From positions 6,674,770 to 6,738,769 of the forward strand of contig QVOM02000103.1 in NCBI GenBank assembly GCA_003586115.2: a stretch of DNA of 64,000 nt. The letters are read 5' to 3'. Shown here piece by piece: positions 11,766 through 22,619 of the stretch. Numbering within the stretch: the first letter of the stretch is position 1; each line of letters opens with the position of its first letter. The notes below the pieces were generated by a model that did no database searches, had not been told where the DNA came from, and saw only the letters and a program-made list of their open reading frames with translations. Source of the stretch: Salvator merianae. Its lineage: Eukaryota; Chordata; Lepidosauria; Squamata; Teiidae. A program made the translations under genes and the position numbers.

Positions 11766-12920
11766 ATTTTTCTTATCCAGATGTCCTTGGTAAATTTATC
11801 CTGGGTTTTTTTCAGCCCACTCTTCAAACCTATTTAGGTCTTCTTTAATCTTCTGGCTACCCTCCAAAGAACTACCCAACTCTCTTATCCTTCTATTATC
11901 TGCATATTTGAACAGCATCCTGCTAACTCCCTCATTTAGGCCATTTATAAAAATGCTGAACAGCATGGGGTCCAGGTCAGAGCCCTGTGGTACCCACTCA
12001 AACTTCCTTCCCAGTGAATGTGAAGCCATTTATGACTACTCTTTGGGTGCAATCAGTAAGCCACTTATGGATCATCTAAACATATTTGAACATTTTATTA
12101 ATGATTATATTATAAGAAACTTTGTTGAATGCCTTGCTGAGATCAATTCACACTGTATTTATGGCTTTTCCTTGAACAACCTAGCTAGCAACTTTAGCAT
12201 AAATCAGTCCAGCATCACAGATGAATTTTGGCTCCTGTTAATTATTCAATTCTGATCCATGTGCTCCTAAGCATGCTGTTTAATAATCAGCTCAAGGACC
12301 ATGGACATGCTCACAAGGCTGTAATTTTCCATGTCCTCTTCCTGCCTTTATTTCCTTTTTTTTTGAAGATAGGTACCTCTCCTGGGTTCCAAGGACTCTC
12401 AAACATTACTGAGAGTGGTTCTGCAATTAACTCTGTAATGTAATTCATGTGATCCTCTAGATTTGGGTTCCTTTAGATTAGGTAAGTATTCCCTCACCTT
12501 CTATTTGTCGGTTTTGAGCTCCAGTTCACTTCTTCCCCAGAGGTACAGTAAAGCACAACTGGGATTTCATTTTACTTTTCTACAAAAACAGATGAATTAT
12601 TACAAATTCATAGTTCTGCCTTCTCATTTTTATCCTTAACCATTTTACCATTCCCTCCCAGTTGCAGACCTCTAGCTTCTTTGACTTTCATTTTAGTTCT
12701 GACATACTTCCAAACATGTTTTTCTTGTTTTTGGCATATCTGCAAGCATTAGCTCATTCTGAGCTTTAGTTTTTCTTATGCTAATCCTACCATTTCTGGA
12801 CACTATCCCATATACTCCTTTAGATATATATCTCTCCTTCCATTTCTTATGCATTCCATTTTTGTGTTCAATAAACACAAGGTGTAATTGCTTTGTTTTG
12901 TGATACATAAACTATAAGAT
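11766..12920 (-). pseudogene. Antisense CR1-type LINE fragment with reverse transcriptase core
   Basis: The minus-strand frame at 11796-12029 reads WVPQGSDLDPMLFSIFINGL, then KYADN, then L-RFEEWAEKNPG. These are the CR1-type RT blocks (VPQGSVLGP-LFxIFINDL, YADD with the last D lost, and the LxxLExWAxKW block). Upstream coding on the minus strand (12030-12900) is diverged but follows the CR1 order. The segment near 12700-12900, including SKGVYG, belongs to the linker between endonuclease and RT. The YADD change and frameshifts make it inactive. The 3' end is missing at the CTTT repeat. Confidence 0.8.
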
Positions 12921-13011
12921 GTAATTCTCAAAACTATTTTATAAAATGAGAAGATGTGCTCTCCAAATCAATCAATTCCTAGGAAATTCTGGCTATTCTA
13001 AAAACAGATTA

Positions 13012-13465
13012 CAGTGAAACCTTGGTTCACAAACACTTCCCTTTTCAAACAAATTGGTTCGTGAACAAACTTTTATGTTGAAAATATGTCTCTGTTTGCA
13101 ACTGAATTTTTGGAATGCAAACAATGTAGCGTGTGACCCGCCACCCCATCTTGAACAAAATCAGTTCACAAATGAATTGTTTGGGGAAAATGTCTCAGTT
13201 GGCAATCAAAGTCTTGGTATTTGAACAAAAAACACACCTTGTTTCGACTTGTACAAAACAAGACTTTTTTTTTTGCTATGATTTTATGCATGTAAGTACT
13301 GTAAACTTCACATAAAAATGCTTTATAATGAGTGATTTGGGGGGTCTGGAATGGATTAATCTAATATACATTAATTCTTATGGGGAAAATTGATTTGGTT
13401 TGTGAACAAATCAGTAACGAACAGCCTTCTGGAACAAAATGAGTTCACAAACTGAGGTTCCACTG
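13012..13465. mobile_element. Tc1/mariner-type MITE
   Basis: A 454-bp element with imperfect terminal inverted repeats of about 25 bp: CAGTGAAACCTTGGTTCAC at the left, and CAGTGGAACCTCAGTTTGTG when the right end is read inward. It is flanked by TA on both sides (13010-13011 and 13466-13467), the target duplication of the Tc1/mariner superfamily. The wording around 13350-13400 (AATGGATTAAT...CTTATGGGG) is familiar from pogo/Tigger-like short elements. There is no transposase open frame. Confidence 0.85.
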
Positions 13466-13467
13466 TA

Positions 13468-14520
13468 ATTTCTTCCTGCAGTCAATATGCTTTCTATGTT
13501 CCTTTCCCCTAACTGTGAAAAATATTATGTATTTTGCAATGGACTTGATCCATTTCACAAGGACCTCAGAAGAAAGTACATAGGTTTGATGGTAAATTAA
13601 AGTATCATAAAATTTTATTATTGAGAACTGAGTAATGCTTGACCTCATCTACAAACACTATATGCACGTTAACTCTTTTGTCTTGTGTATATGCCAGATG
13701 TGCCTGATTAGGGCATTGATTTTCTATCAACAGAAAAATTACATTAAATAGTGTCAACACTGTAAAGGTGAAGCACACTAATCAAAAAATCATAACTGCT
13801 AATAAGAAGAAAAGTGCTTGCATTAATTTAGAGTCATAATATTGCAGAATTCAAAGAGGCAGTGAAATAGGGAATGAAGGAAGTAGAGAGACAGGGAAGG
13901 AATAAAATACTAATAACCAACTGTTCCAGAGAACAGAGGAAAAAAATGTAGTTTCCTTAGCTTCTTAAGAGACTTCTATCCCTTAAAATATACTGAAGTA
14001 CAGTCCTAGCTAGAATTCCTAACTGCAGTTAGTAAGGTGCAGACTTATGCCATGTCTCCACTTATCAAGAATGACATCTCTGAAAAGGTGCTTAGTCATG
14101 ACTTCTTCATACATAGCAGCAAGAGGTGCCACTTGACAAGCTTGCTATCCCAGCAAGGGATGCAAATGTGCCATTAGTCATAATTTTCCATATTTGGCAG
14201 AGACACTTGGACCACTGGTTTGAAAAATACCTTCAATCTCCAAAATAAAACTATGGAGATGCTTTTAGCTGTGGTGATCCAATGCCTCCCCCAAGGTGCC
14301 CACCTTTTTGCCATTTCTCAGGTCATGTGAACCACTTGACCTTTATTGCAACAACAAGAGACTGTGCTCTTAAAATTAAGTATTTATTTAAAATGCATTT
14401 AGATAGGCAAGAACTGATACTAACTACTAACTATTGTTCTGAAAACAGGTTAAATATGCCTATTGCCAGCTGTACACATGTCTAGCTAAAACATGGAGGA
14501 CAGTGAAGGATGGATGAAGT
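13468..14520. other. Unclassified sequence
   Basis: No gene or repeat family recognised. Confidence 0.4.
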
Positions 14521-14525
14521 GACCA

Positions 14526-15042
14526 TGGATCTTTCCACATGGGGCATTATCTCATGATGAGAAGGGGTCTAGAGGCTTCCCCTCCACATTCTAGTGCAGA
14601 TTATGGAAAACCTCAGCCTCTCCTAGCAGGACAGAGAGTAAAACACCAAATGGTGCCCTAGCCAGGTTTACTGTTAGACATCATCATCAAGTTCTACCAG
14701 CATGCTAGGGATGGTATAATGGACCAGCACACCTCTGTAATCTGGTATATCATGAGGCACTCTTTTCAGTGGCAGAACAGAACAGCATTGAAATGGTTGA
14801 AATGGGCCTCCTGGGCCCATTTTGTTCCTGGCCTTCAGAGTTTCAGAGGCCCCAACAACAGTTCTGAAGCTGGTGCAGACATTAGGGCGAGTGCAGGTGC
14901 TGTAGCAGGACATACCATCCCAATGCAGATAGCCTGTCCCACACCGGAAGGAACTTATCCCAGTGTGGGACAGGTTGCTAATCACAGGACAGGATGGCTT
15001 GTCCTATCCCACGATAATGGCTGTCAGTGTAAATACAGTCGA
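14526..15042. mobile_element. Harbinger-like non-autonomous element, second copy
   Basis: Collinear with the element at 8810-9259. Shared blocks include the left end TTTCCACA, a ...GGTGCCCTAG-CCAG-TTT... block near 14651 and GCATGCTAGGGATGGTATA near 14699. Near the right end GTGTAAATACAGTC matches the other copy's GTGTAAATGGTC block. Open frames on both strands inside it (14674-14985 and 14719-15060) have no recognisable domain. The exact ends and target duplication are not resolved. Confidence 0.6.
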
Positions 15043-17030
15043 AGGGAATTATCAGAGTAGATCCTAAGCACTAAATTTTGTTGTTTATCCTAAAAGCTTC
15101 AGACAATAGTTTATGCTTGGTCATCAACTGCCTCTCCTCCTTCACTCTCTCCACACCAGGTGTTTGCCTCTAGCCTCTGTTGAAAGGTGTAAGACTATCT
15201 TGTTGATTATGCCACAAGTTCAACATAATCTCATCAGCCTTGGAACAGAAAAAATCCATTTGAATAATTAAGCACTGCATCATAGAATGAAGGGATATAA
15301 TACTAGAATGTAAACTTGGTTACAGAGAAATCACATCAAGTTGGATGAACATTTTTTATTTCCTCTTCCTAGAACATTTTGAAATGGGTAATATCTATTG
15401 TTAGGACTATTGCCCATACAACATTTGCAAGATCACTGCCTTATGATACATGTAGGGTATAATAGGAGCTGGATCAGCAGGTATGTGTTTCTGTCATGGT
15501 ACACTAAGGTCTGAACTGTCCATGTTGGTGGGGGCACCCTCTTTGCTAAGAGCTAAACACTTGCTGCTGGAATCACTATCTTGGGCCAAGGAAGGATCTG
15601 TGCCATCTTTCCAGTTGGAATTTGTATTGATGAAAAAGATAATGCTAACTGGAAATGTATCTCCAACAAAAGAAATAAATTATTTACCTATTCCAGAGAA
15701 TGGAAGAAGATACGGCCATTTCCCATAGCCTCGGAACAAATTCCAAGCACTTGTGCTTCTTTAAATTTGGTCTGGTCCACCTGCAAATTCAGGAAATAAA
15801 AAATATTGGCTATGGAGAATAAAACAGGCTTGTGGAAGAAAACCTGGAACCTTAGTGACATGAAACTCATCTTGAACAGTAAGATGGCAGGTAAATAGAA
15901 ATTAATACTTTTGCAAGGACACTGTGATGTCTCTCATTTGACAGGAATTATTCCAGCTCACACAATGAATGATTTTATTCAGCTCAACACAACAGTGACA
16001 TCTTATGCTTGATCAGAGCACCTTCTCTGGTCAGGTTCCATGCTTAAATACAATTCTAAACTGTAATTGAATCTATGGGAGTATTTCTTTCCATATCCTA
16101 TCTATGTGCATGTTAGAGCACCGCTTGGCTCTAACAAGTCCTCCCCAATCCTGCTTAAATTTATCAACTTTTACCTCAGTCGAGCAACAACTATCTACAG
16201 TATGAACAAGAGCTATTTCAAAACAAAAATCCTAAGACACTATGTACAGCATATCCAATAGAAGGCAATACTTGCCTTAACCTAATATACCAATACAATA
16301 TATTCTATTCTATTATACTATGTACACCAATATAATACATTCATTCAGTGCCTAGTTCGGCTATGACAGGCATCCCCTGCCTGACAGACACCGTGGTGTG
16401 TAAGAAGAAGTCATGTATGAGAAAACAGGTTCTAGAGAGGTCTTTTTACCAAACAATGCAGAATGCATTGGCAAGAACTGCTTGTATAAAAGAGAAATAA
16501 GTTTCAATGCATTGGATGCAGCAGATTGATTTTCTTAGACCATACAGAATTTGGTCCCTCTGTTTATTTGACTTTCTCCTCATTTCAGCTGAAAGAAATG
16601 TTCCTTAGACAATTCAGAAAATGCAGAGACTTGACTTGTTCATAAACAATAAAGGAGACGATGTAATTTTCTTGGGAAGGTGTTCACTAGTTCATACCAA
16701 TAACTGAACCAAAGCATAATTAATGATTAGTCTGAGGGTAGTTAATTACTTCATATGCTGTGCTGGATTCAAGGTGACTTTGGGACATAGTAAGTTTTCT
16801 TTTTCAATTTTCTGTCTGTCCCTTGGGTGTCAAATTTGCCCCAAATATGTCCCTAACTATGTGTCTGAACATACCCTTTGTCAGCATGGGGAGGATGACA
16901 AAACAAAAGCCATCATGGCATATATGGAGAATTCCAGTGGAACCAACATAGCCAAGACAAGGGTAACCTACTACACAAATGATTCCCAACAGGCTTTGCT
17001 GGTATCCTCAGTGAACAGAAGGCATGTTCT
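15043..17030. other. Unclassified sequence
   Basis: No gene or family recognised. A small open frame at 16723-17037 runs up to the CR1 insertion and has no domain that I recognise. Confidence 0.4.
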
Positions 17031-17034
17031 ACAT

Positions 17035-17497
17035 TGACAAACTGGAACAACTTCAGAGAAGGCTACCAAAATGGTGAGTGGTCTGCAAACCATGTCCTAC
17101 GAGGAACAGTTAAAGGACCTAGGAATGTTTAGCCTGCAGAAGAGGAGACTGGAGGAGATATGATAGCTGTTTTCAAGTATCTGAAGGGCTGTCACAGTGC
17201 AGAAGGATTGGCCCTATTCTCAGTTGCACAAGAAGGAAGGACTAGAAACAATGGGATGAAAATCCAAGGGAGTAGATTCAGGCTAAATATTAGGAAAAAC
17301 TTTCTGACCGTAAGGGCAATCAGTCACTGGAACAGGTTGCCACAGGAGGTGGTGGGCTCTCCTTCGCTGGAGATCTTCAAGGAAAGGCTGGACAGATATC
17401 TGTCTGGGATGCTTTAGTGAATCCTGCATTGAGCAGGGGGTTGGACTCGATGACCCTGGAGCTCCCTTCCAACTCTATGATTCTATGATTCTATAGC
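17035..17497 (+). pseudogene. 5'-truncated CR1 LINE (ORF2 C-terminus and 3' end)
   Basis: The plus frame at 17160-17417 reads MIAVFKYLKGC ... FLTVRAISHWNRLPQEVVGSP, the C-terminal tail of CR1 ORF2, ending at a TAG at 17415. The 3' end carries the CR1 wording GAGCAGGGGGTTGGACTCG and finishes in ATTCTATGATTCTAT direct repeats. The upstream part (17035-17160) is in another frame, so there is at least one small indel near 17150. The 5' truncation is typical of target-primed insertion. It is better preserved than the other CR1 copies, so it is relatively young. Confidence 0.9.
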
Positions 17498-18599
17498 AGT
17501 GTTTTCCAAAGTGCCATACATAGCTGTGGTGGTATAGAAGATGATTTTAGGTGGTATGCGGACAGACTTTTAAAATAATAATAATTTAAAAAAATATTTA
17601 AGTAAAAAAGTAAATACACTGAACTATAAAGTTATAAATAGTACAGATAGCACGTGGATATGGCAAAAAAAAATGTGAATATGGTATGTAAGTGACTCAG
17701 GTTTAGCCATAGAGCCATTCCCAAGCTGCTCTAAAACATGCAGAAGTTCCTCATAAACTGATTACAGGAAGGCCAGAGGCAAGACTGTGTCAGGAAGCAG
17801 ACAATGAAAAAAACCCAGCAAATTGTTAGGCCTCTACCTTTTATACTGTATTTTCATGTCAGGCAGCAAGGAAGAAAAGCACTTGAGGAATTTTCTACTT
17901 CAGTTACAAAATTACTTAACTGGTTATCAACATTCACTTGGGTAGTGTGCTGAATAGCAAGAGTGACAGTTAGCATAGCAGGTATCTTAATTCTCTGTTA
18001 TTTGTGAAAATGTAAAACTATGGAAATATGGTATCTTCTCACTTTGTCCCTCCCTCCTCACTTCTGGTGTTAAATATTAAGCTCTGCAGAGCTTTTGGTG
18101 TACAATAAGATTGCTTGACTTTTTGAAAAAAGACCCAGTCTGTGGACAGATCTGTTCGTCCACATAATATAGTCACATAATATTAGGTCATAGAAATATA
18201 AAAGTCCAGGGTATAAGAATCAATTAGAGCATAATTTCAAATAAAGCAACAGAAAAAAACTTCAAAAATGTTTCCAGGAAGTTCGTAAAAGGAGAACAAT
18301 ATTCCTCAAATAAATTATTCACTGAAATTATACACTCTGCTTTTAGTGATTAATCTAGAATAGACCATAAAATATTTAGCTGTGTGCTTTTGTGGTCCAC
18401 ATGAAGGCTAATTGAGAGAGTGTTTCTTTTTTAAAACACAATGAAATAAATAATACATGCATATATACGAGCAATGGCAAAATGGCTGCTTTTTAAAGTA
18501 CAGGTGGGGATTTTATTGATTTAGTGCTGCCAGCTCGTGCATACAGGATTTCTGGATTTCATAATGTTCTGTGCTATCTAAGAAACTACAGCAAGTAAA
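17498..18599. other. Unclassified AT-rich sequence
   Basis: No gene or family recognised. Confidence 0.4.
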
Positions 18600-18902
18600 T
18601 GTCAGGCCCAGGTATGCCTGACATATCCTAGAAGTTGCTGGTCATACAGTTGATTGGGCAGAATCCCCACAGAAGACTGCTGGCTTAGGCTGATTGGTGG
18701 AAGTTCCAGGTGAGATAGATGGCTCAAACTGATTGAACGGAGGTTGATTGGGTGGAATTCCTGGAGAAGATAGGTGGCATAAGTTAATTGAGGAGTGTAG
18801 ATATGTAAATAGTATAAATGTAGAAGTTGTACAGGTGTTTGTTCTGTAATAAACCAAGTTCCTGCTTGTTCTTATAAACTCTTAGTCCAGTTGTTGCTTA
18901 CA
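18600..18902 (+). mobile_element. Candidate solo LTR
   Basis: It begins TGTCAGGC and ends TTACA, the usual TG...CA limits. A TATA-like AGTATAAAT lies at about 18812 and a polyadenylation signal AATAAA at 18848-18853, about 50 bp from the end, in the U3-R-U5 order expected of a retroviral LTR. TGATTGG-like motifs recur at about 18651, 18690, 18732 and 18745. I see no clear target duplication or internal retroviral sequence, so this could be another kind of repeat. Confidence 0.35.
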
Positions 18903-19800
18903 CTGACCAGACTGAACAACGCAGTATGTTTCATTGCCATGAGCATCTAATCCAATAATGAAATTAGAGACTAGGAATATTTTTTTTGCTATAGAAGGGT
19001 CTAGAAAAAGGTCAACAAAGAGCAGCTTCTTTGAGGCTTTTTTGACGTTGCACTCTCCCTCACAAATTCACTAGGTGCTCTACTTAGCCACTTAAGAAAT
19101 TCACTTCTGGCTGCTATAGGTCTTCAGAAAGACAGAGGTAGATCATGCAAGTGGTTTTCTCTCCACCAAGAATTCTGTCTTGCATTTGTCTCCTGGCTAA
19201 CCAACTTGTTAAACATATATAACTGGACAAGCAGCTGCTAGTTGTGCATCCAATGATAGAACATTACAGCCTTTTCCTAAGGACAGACCTATAGTGCTGT
19301 ATCAGGCCTATATAAAGTATAGTACTGCTGCTATACTATGTTGTTACATAAGTTTTTGGTTTTGTGTGTTTCATCTAACATACAAAGGTCAAACATTATT
19401 ACTTTCCACAGAAGATTAGGTCAAACAAATCATGCACTTCTGATATGATAATGCTGCATATCTAAATAGGAAAATACCCTTGATTTACAAATATTTTAAT
19501 ATCCCTTACGAGGTGAGATATGCTATAATTTACAAGCACTGGGATGGCAATTAACAAGGTTTATTTCTGACTGAATAAAAATTAAAATTAGTCAGAACTC
19601 TGGAAGAAAAATATGTACTGTATCATGTTTTATTTATTAACCACAACATCAGTGCTAATGATTGCAACTAATTGATGTCTTTTTAAAATACAATTATTTG
19701 TTAATTATTTTTATTTCCCTATTAAAGATAACAGTGAAATGAAAATACATGGAAACTTGTATGTTAACATTTGCTAGAGAGGCCCTCTTAGCTGAGCATA
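18903..19800. other. Unclassified sequence
   Basis: No gene or family recognised. Confidence 0.4.
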
Positions 19801-19814
19801 TCAGAAGCTATGAT

Positions 19815-20045
19815 GGTCCCCATGTGATGGAAAGACCTCCCTTCTGAGGTGTGTCAAGCATCATCCTTCTATAAGGTCAGGCAACTGGGGATGGGCCACC
19901 TCTTTGTCTGTGCCTTTGACAGAAGTTGCAGTTACCTACCCCACTCAGATACTGTGCTATTTTTAATTGCCTTTTAATTTTGTTAATGTATTTTAATTGT
20001 TTTAAGCCACTTGATTTCAGGGTATGCAGCAGGATATATATGAAA
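19815..20045 (+). pseudogene. LINE ORF2 C-terminal fragment and 3' end (L2/CR1 group)
   Basis: A plus frame from about 19836 reads WKDLPSEVCQASSFYKVRQL, matching the W-x-LP-evr ... F-R-L-K-thlf tail shared by L2-group LINE proteins. It is followed by a 3' UTR ending in TTTTAAGCCACTTGATTTCAG, like the usual 'GTAAGCCGCCCTGAG' end. It is 5'-truncated and diverged. Confidence 0.65.
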
Positions 20046-20079
20046 GGAAAGGGAAAATATAATACAACCGTTTAATGTT

Positions 20080-20225
20080 CAATTTTATTTATTCATTCAT
20101 TTATTTATAGCATTTGTATCCCACCCTTTACCTGGAGGTCCCAGGGAGGGTCACAATATATGATTAAAAAATACTAAAACATAATTAAAATATAAAATAT
20201 AAATACACGATTACAGGTCAGTTGC
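20080..20225 (-). repeat. LINE 3'-end fragment, antisense
   Basis: TTTATTTATTCATTC then ATTTGTATCCCACCCTTTACC is the reverse complement of a common sauropsid LINE 3' end (...GGGTGGGATACAAAT-AAATAAA). No coding part is present. Confidence 0.55.
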
Positions 20226-21000
20226 CAAGAGTGGACCTGATTCTGTTTTTGTTTTTTTGCACACAAATTAATCCCATTTGCACTGAGCATAGTATCTCTT
20301 TTAGATATTGTGCGTAGTTATATTTAATGGCTGGGTAGGTAATGATTCTAAAGCTAACCTTAGCACACGGGATAACATGTGTGGAGTCAGAGTTCCAGCA
20401 ATTTCCCGGGCTTGTCCAGTCTGATGGGAGTGGCCCCAGCTCAATAGTAGATCATCTCCTTTGCATGCAGGGTTAATCCCCCCCAAAAGGCAATTGTAAG
20501 CAACTTCCATATTGTTTCCAATAAAACTGAATTAATGTGTTCACATATACACTGCTTGACCTGAAGGCACCTAATTAATGTTCTTCTCAAAGCATTTCAT
20601 TACACTTTTTATTTGTACTAAAACAAATGAGTTGATTTGCTGGTGCCAGCAGACAAATGGATGTTCTGGTAGCTTGATCTGACTTGCTGTGAAATCCAAA
20701 AACCAGTATATGAGTTTTAATGTCTCTTAGGAGTTTGACTGCTTATGTACTAGCCACAAATCAGTTTAAAGGACCACTTGAAAAGAATTTCTAGATCATG
20801 ATTCATCTCTTTGCCTCTCTACTGGTACTAAGGGGTCAACTACAGTTTCACTGCAGCTGTCCGTAGACTGCACCCAGATTTCTTCCACAAGAGATCACCT
20901 TAGAATATGACTTTTTGTAAGTCCCACTGTATTCCTGACATAGTCCGCAGTTTTGACAGAATGGATTTTATCCGCATGTTTGGATTTTATCCGCATGTTG
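20226..21000. other. Unclassified sequence
   Basis: No gene or family recognised. A poly-C run lies at about 21008-21022. Confidence 0.4.
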
Positions 21001-21209
21001 TCTTCCTCCCCCCCCCCCCCCAGTTAGTACAGCTTGCCTTTTTGGAGTGAATGCTTACTTGGATTATCTGTGGCTGTAAGGGATGTTCCTGGAGAGGGGA
21101 TGAACATTTTCCTTTTAAAAAAAATTGGCCCATTGCAGTGCTTTCTCTGCAAAAATAAATCTGTGCAACAGCACTACACAGGAAAGTGCATCCTTCATGG
21201 TCATAGCAG

Positions 21210-21210
<1 letters not shown>

Positions 21211-21253
<43 letters not shown>
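21211..21253. repeat. (TA)n microsatellite
   Basis: About 21 TA units. The isoleucine/tyrosine runs in overlapping frames are artefacts of this. Confidence 0.95.
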
Positions 21254-21256
<3 letters not shown>

Positions 21257-21519
21257 AGGAATTTGAGGCAAGATTTCCATTCAAGTGCATTTCTAGCTCA
21301 GCTCCTTCCTGCTAATCAACAAGGCAGGAAGAGACACTCATCCTTCCTTAAGAAATATTTGGCATTCTAGAGTGGAATAGGGTAGAAGCTGTGTTTCTGA
21401 TTCAGTTCATACTGGTTCTTAAACAGGATAGTATATGAGTAGGAAAAATGTTAAAAGCATTAAAACTAGCACCAAACCTGTTTCCCCCCCACCAATCTTC
21501 TAAACGATACAAATCCTTT

Positions 21520-21601
21520 GGCCCTTTCTGCACTGGGCATGCAGGTGGCAGGTCTCTATTCTGGAATATAATCCAGAATAAGGCCCAGTGCAGAAAGGGC
21601 C
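21520..21601. mobile_element. 82-bp palindromic mini-MITE with perfect 19-bp TIR
   Basis: The left end GGCCCTTTCTGCACTGGGC (21520-21538) is the exact inverse of 21583-21601. A second inner palindrome, TATTCTGGA/TCCAGAATA, sits in the middle, so the whole element could form a two-stage hairpin. It is flanked by TTT on both sides (21517-21519 and 21602-21604). The ends resemble those of the longer Harbinger-like family. A diverged copy lies at 39557-39640. Confidence 0.85.
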
Positions 21602-21669
21602 TTTCTCTCTCACTCTCTCTAAATCATTGTGTCTTTCATTGAAAATTTTTCCCTTCTTTACTGAGGGAT

Positions 21670-21691
21670 GTGTGTGTGTGTGTGTGTGTAT
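21670..21691. repeat. (TG)n microsatellite
   Basis: Short GT dinucleotide run. Confidence 0.85.
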
Positions 21692-22555
21692 GCAAGCCAT
21701 AATGGATTGCTTGGAGGGGTGAGCGTTGAAGCTGTATGTCTGATCGAGTTTATACAGGATGACTTTTCCTACTTGTTTTAAAACAGGATAGTGTATGGAT
21801 GGAACAAATGTTAAAAGCACAAAAACAAGCACCAAAACACCTTCCCCCCTCGAGCTTATGCAGGATATTGATCCCACCCTTCCTTCATTCCCTTTCTCCT
21901 CCCTCTCTCTTTCTCCTCTGCCCCCTTTGAGCTGTATGTATGTAATTCTATCAGAATAAAGTGTCTACTGAGGAAGGTGATTAAATAGATTTTCTCATAA
22001 ATTAATTGTTTGTTTGTTTTTCCTCTTTGAGGGCTTTATAATCCAGAGTGTCTCTCTGTCTGTCTTCTCTCTAGAATGGTGTAGAAGGAGAGAGCATGCC
22101 TGCTTATCGACACAGATACTGTTCTGCAGAAGCACAAACTACCTCCACCAAACACCTTGCCCAGAGATCTAGAAGTAGAAATTCCAATCAGTTCCCAGAA
22201 TATGGAGGGGCTGGGTACAGGATGGTCTATGCAAACCAGCCTCAGTTTAGTTAAATCAGAGGGTCATGGTCAAGGTAATGTGCACTTAACATGTACTACA
22301 CATTCTGGTGTGGACCATTCAGCATACTGAGTATTGCTTATGATTTAAAGCAGTGGGGACATCTCCTGTGTTCAATGATCCCATATTCTGGGCAACAAAA
22401 TCACAGCCAAGGAACAATGCACTTAGCAAACCGCTGCTTTAAGAGCAGGGGGTAAAGTCCTGTGCATGTAGTGCTCTTCATCATCTCATGTGGAACTTAC
22501 CTCTAAGTGAGAATTATTATTTTTTTTGTCTCTTCAAATAGAAGCTGCAGTAGCT

Positions 22556-22607
22556 CTCTATAAAAAGATTATCCACAGTATCTCTATAAAAAGATTATCC
22601 ACAGTAT
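22556..22607. repeat. 26-bp tandem duplication
   Basis: Two exact copies of a 26-bp unit containing TATAAAAAGATTATCCACAG, followed directly by TATAATCTTTTTAT, which is inverted relative to part of the unit. Confidence 0.85.
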
Positions 22608-22619
22608 AATCTTTTTATT

